Source of the DNA: CAIOSQ01 sp044359885
Lineage (GTDB): Bacteria; Pseudomonadota; Alphaproteobacteria; CACIAM-22H2
Assembly (NCBI GenBank): GCA_044359885.1
Contig: JBIKLI010000084.1
Location: forward strand, 1 to 13,837
DNA: 13,837 nt
Direction: 5' to 3'
The first letter of the stretch is position 1. Each line of letters opens with the position of its first letter. The position numbers were made by a program, and so were the translations under genes. The notes below the pieces were generated by a model, which saw only the letters and a program-made list of their open reading frames with translations, was not told the origin of the DNA and ran no database searches. Below, piece after piece: positions 11,882 through 13,837 of the stretch.

Positions 11882-13837
11882 ATGGCTGCCCAGGAGAAGA
11901 CGACCGGCCCGACGATGATCGTATGCTCCTGTGAATCGACGATGCCGATCGACATGCCGGCGATCGCCCGTGGCTGCGGTTCGGTCCCGAAGTCGGCCGA
12001 GGCACTTTGCCGCCGCCAGCTGGACCTTTTCCGGTCGGTTCTGGCAGCGGGCGGACCGGTCACGGTCGGCTGCACCCAGGAACGGCCGCTGTTCGAGGAA
12101 ACCGCGGCCGAGCTCGGTCGCGGCGACGGTCTTGCCTTCGTCAATCTGCGCGAGACCGCCGGCTGGTCGGACCAGGCGCCCGACGCGGGCCCCAAGATGG
12201 CGGCGTTGCTGGCGGCGGCGGCGGTCGAAATGCCGGAAACGCGCCTCGTGTCGATGAGCAGCCAAGGCGTGACCCTGATCTATGGCCGCGACCAGGCCGC
12301 GATCGACGCCGGCAGACGCCTCGCCGAGAAGCTCGACATCACCGTGCTGCTCACCCGCCCCGGGGAGGTGATGCCGCCTCGGCGAACGGAATTTCCCGTC
12401 TTGCGCGGCACGATCCGCTCGGCCAAGGGCCATCTCGGCGCCTTCGAGCTGTCGATCGACGACCTGGCCCAGCCTTCGCCGTCGTCGCGGGCGAGCCTCG
12501 AATTCGGGCCCGGTCGTGACGGCGCGGTCTCGCGATGCGACATGATCGTCGACCTCTCCGGCGGTATGCCGATGTTCCCGGCAGGGGACCTGCGTCCGGG
12601 CTATCTGCGCGCCGACCCCGGCGACCGGGCCGCGGTCGAGCGCATCCTGGCCGATGCTGCATCGCTGGTCGGCGAGTTCGACAAGCCGCGCTATGTCGAT
12701 TTCGACGCCGGGCTGTGCGCACATTCGCGCTCCCGGATCGTCGGTTGCCGTCGCTGCCTAGATGTCTGCCCGACCGGGGCCATCACGCCGGCCGGCAACC
12801 ACGTCGCCATCGACCCCCATGTCTGCGCCGGTTGCGGCGCCTGCGCGGCCGTATGCCCGACCGGGGCGGCAAGCTATGCGCTTCCCGACGCGGCGGCCCT
12901 GCTGCGCCGGGTGCGCGCGATGCTCGGCGCCTGTCGCGAGGCCGGCGGCGCGGCGCCCGTGCTGCTGATCCATGACGGGGACCATGGCGAGGAGATGATC
13001 GACGCTCTGGCGCGGTTCGGCGACGGCCTGCCGGCCCATGTCCTGCCGCTGCGCGTCAACGAGATCACGCAGATCGGTCCCGAGACCATCGCCGCGGCCT
13101 TCGCATGGGGCGCCGCCGGGACGATGTTCCTGGCCCGTGCCAAGCCGCGTCACGACCAGTCGGGGCTGGAACGGGTGGTCGCCATGTGCGACCGAGTGCT
13201 CGCGGCGCTGGGCTACGGCGCCGGCGCCGTGGCGACCATCTCCACCGACGATCCGGATGCCCTGGGGGCCGCGCTCCGCCTCTCCGGCACCGGCCGCGCG
13301 AGCCCATCGCCGTCCGGCTTCCTGCCGATGGGCGACCGGCGCGGGCTGCTCGGACTCGCCTTCGGCGAACTGCAGCGCGTGGCGCCAACGCCCGTGGAAC
13401 GCGTTCCCTTGCCCCAAGGCGCGCCCTTCGGCACCGTCGTCGTCGACGCCGCAGGCTGCACGCTCTGCCATGCCTGCGTCGCAGCCTGCCCGACCTCGGC
13501 GCTGAGCGACAATCCCGACAAGCCCCAGCTGGGCTTCACCGAAAGCCTGTGCGTGCAATGCGGCCTGTGCAAAGCGACCTGCCCGGAAAAGGTGATCCAG
13601 CTTGTTCCCCAGATCGATTTCGCCGCGTGGCGCAGCGGACGCCGCGTCGTCAAGGAGGAGGAGCCGGCCACCTGCCCCAGCTGCGGCAAGGCCTTCGGGA
13701 CGAAGAGCTCGATCGACAAGGTCCGCGCCAAGCTGGCCGGGCACCATTGGATGTTCCAGGGAGAGAACGCGAAACGGCTCGACCTGCTGATGCTCTGCGA
13801 GGCCTGCCGCGTGACGCAGGTCGTCGAGGATGGCGTC
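11882..13837 (+). CDS. Multidomain Fe-S protein with four ferredoxin-type [4Fe-4S] motifs, FDH-associated (3' end outside window)
   Basis: 652 residues are visible with no stop, so the gene is partial at the right edge. It is an electron carrier or cluster-assembly protein, cytosolic by lack of a signal. In order: an N-terminal domain (about 12-275) with C15-S-C17, C32, C43, C64 and a later F-V-N-L-R-E-T-A-G-W-S; two [4Fe-4S] motifs (C279/C289/C292/C296 and C315/C318/C321/C325); a domain at about 357-455; two more [4Fe-4S] motifs (C526/C529/C532/C536 and C557/C560/C563/C567); and a zinc-ribbon-like end (C598/C601 with C639/C642). By eye, the N-terminal and middle domains resemble HdrA and MvhD. 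The start at 11882 has GAGGAG 5 bases upstream. Divergent from the DUF block, as usual in such clusters. Redox partner unknown. Confidence 0.9.
   Translation, partial: MAAQEKTTGPTMIVCSCESTMPIDMPAIARGCGSVPKSAEALCRRQLDLFRSVLAAGGPVTVGCTQERPLFEETAAELGRGDGLAFVNLRETAGWSDQAPDAGPKMAALLAAAAVEMPETRLVSMSSQGVTLIYGRDQAAIDAGRRLAEKLDITVLLTRPGEVMPPRRTEFPVLRGTIRSAKGHLGAFELSIDDLAQPSPSSRASLEFGPGRDGAVSRCDMIVDLSGGMPMFPAGDLRPGYLRADPGDRAAVERILADAASLVGEFDKPRYVDFDAGLCAHSRSRIVGCRRCLDVCPTGAITPAGNHVAIDPHVCAGCGACAAVCPTGAASYALPDAAALLRRVRAMLGACREAGGAAPVLLIHDGDHGEEMIDALARFGDGLPAHVLPLRVNEITQIGPETIAAAFAWGAAGTMFLARAKPRHDQSGLERVVAMCDRVLAALGYGAGAVATISTDDPDALGAALRLSGTGRASPSPSGFLPMGDRRGLLGLAFGELQRVAPTPVERVPLPQGAPFGTVVVDAAGCTLCHACVAACPTSALSDNPDKPQLGFTESLCVQCGLCKATCPEKVIQLVPQIDFAAWRSGRRVVKEEEPATCPSCGKAFGTKSSIDKVRAKLAGHHWMFQGENAKRLDLLMLCEACRVTQVVEDGV

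Noticed and set aside
12758..13747. A 329-codon minus-strand frame opposite the Fe-S protein gene
   Set aside because: The plus strand carries four unmistakable CxxCxxCxxxCP motifs in this interval, so the antisense frame is a by-product of codon bias.
1..13837. CRISPR array or complete insertion sequence
   Set aside because: I saw no regularly spaced direct repeats of 23-40 bp, no transposase-like frame and no paired terminal inverted repeats with target duplication.

Overview
The window is GC-rich DNA that reads like an alphaproteobacterial chromosome, perhaps near Rhodospirillales. This rests on the strong G/C third-position bias, the DUF1194 protein, and the alphaproteobacterial formate dehydrogenase (FDH) neighbourhood of DUF3305, DUF3306, DUF6352, DUF6505 and a biotin/lipoate-ligase-like protein. 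The lineage is inferred from gene content only.

Layout. Positions 1-361 hold no convincing gene, only short GGGACA/TGTCCC repeats and a 12-bp tandem duplication. A class II tRNA-Ser(GGA) lies on the minus strand at 362-451 with its own promoter. On the plus strand follow a secreted vWA-like DUF1194 protein (656-1420) and a 56-residue single-pass membrane protein (1513-1683) with its own promoter. A bidirectional rho-independent terminator at 1728-1760 separates these from the convergent FDH operon.

The FDH operon runs on the minus strand from about 7602 to 1803. Its order is: a YdaS-type helix-turn-helix fused to a TorD/DmsD chaperone; a 69-residue Tat-signal protein of the 'formate dehydrogenase region TAT target' type; the Tat-exported molybdenum/tungsten catalytic subunit with Cys (not Sec) at the metal-ligand position; a short four-[4Fe-4S] beta subunit without a membrane helix; and a cytochrome b gamma subunit with an N-terminal extension. 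The set predicts a periplasm-facing respiratory enzyme that oxidises formate and passes electrons through Fe-S clusters and two b hemes to quinone.

After about 520 bp without a recognisable gene comes an accessory block, also on the minus strand (11752 to 8123): ligase-like protein, DUF6505, DUF6352, DUF3305, DUF3306. The first three are chained by 4-bp overlaps and use TTG, GTG and GTG starts. Divergent from it, at 11882 and running off the window, is a large Fe-S protein with four ferredoxin-type [4Fe-4S] motifs; parts of it resemble HdrA and MvhD by eye.

The most interesting parts are the DNA-binding/chaperone fusion at the head of the operon, with an inverted repeat in its probable promoter, and the accessory block plus Fe-S protein. 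Together these look like a co-inherited but functionally undefined FDH maturation or electron-transfer module.
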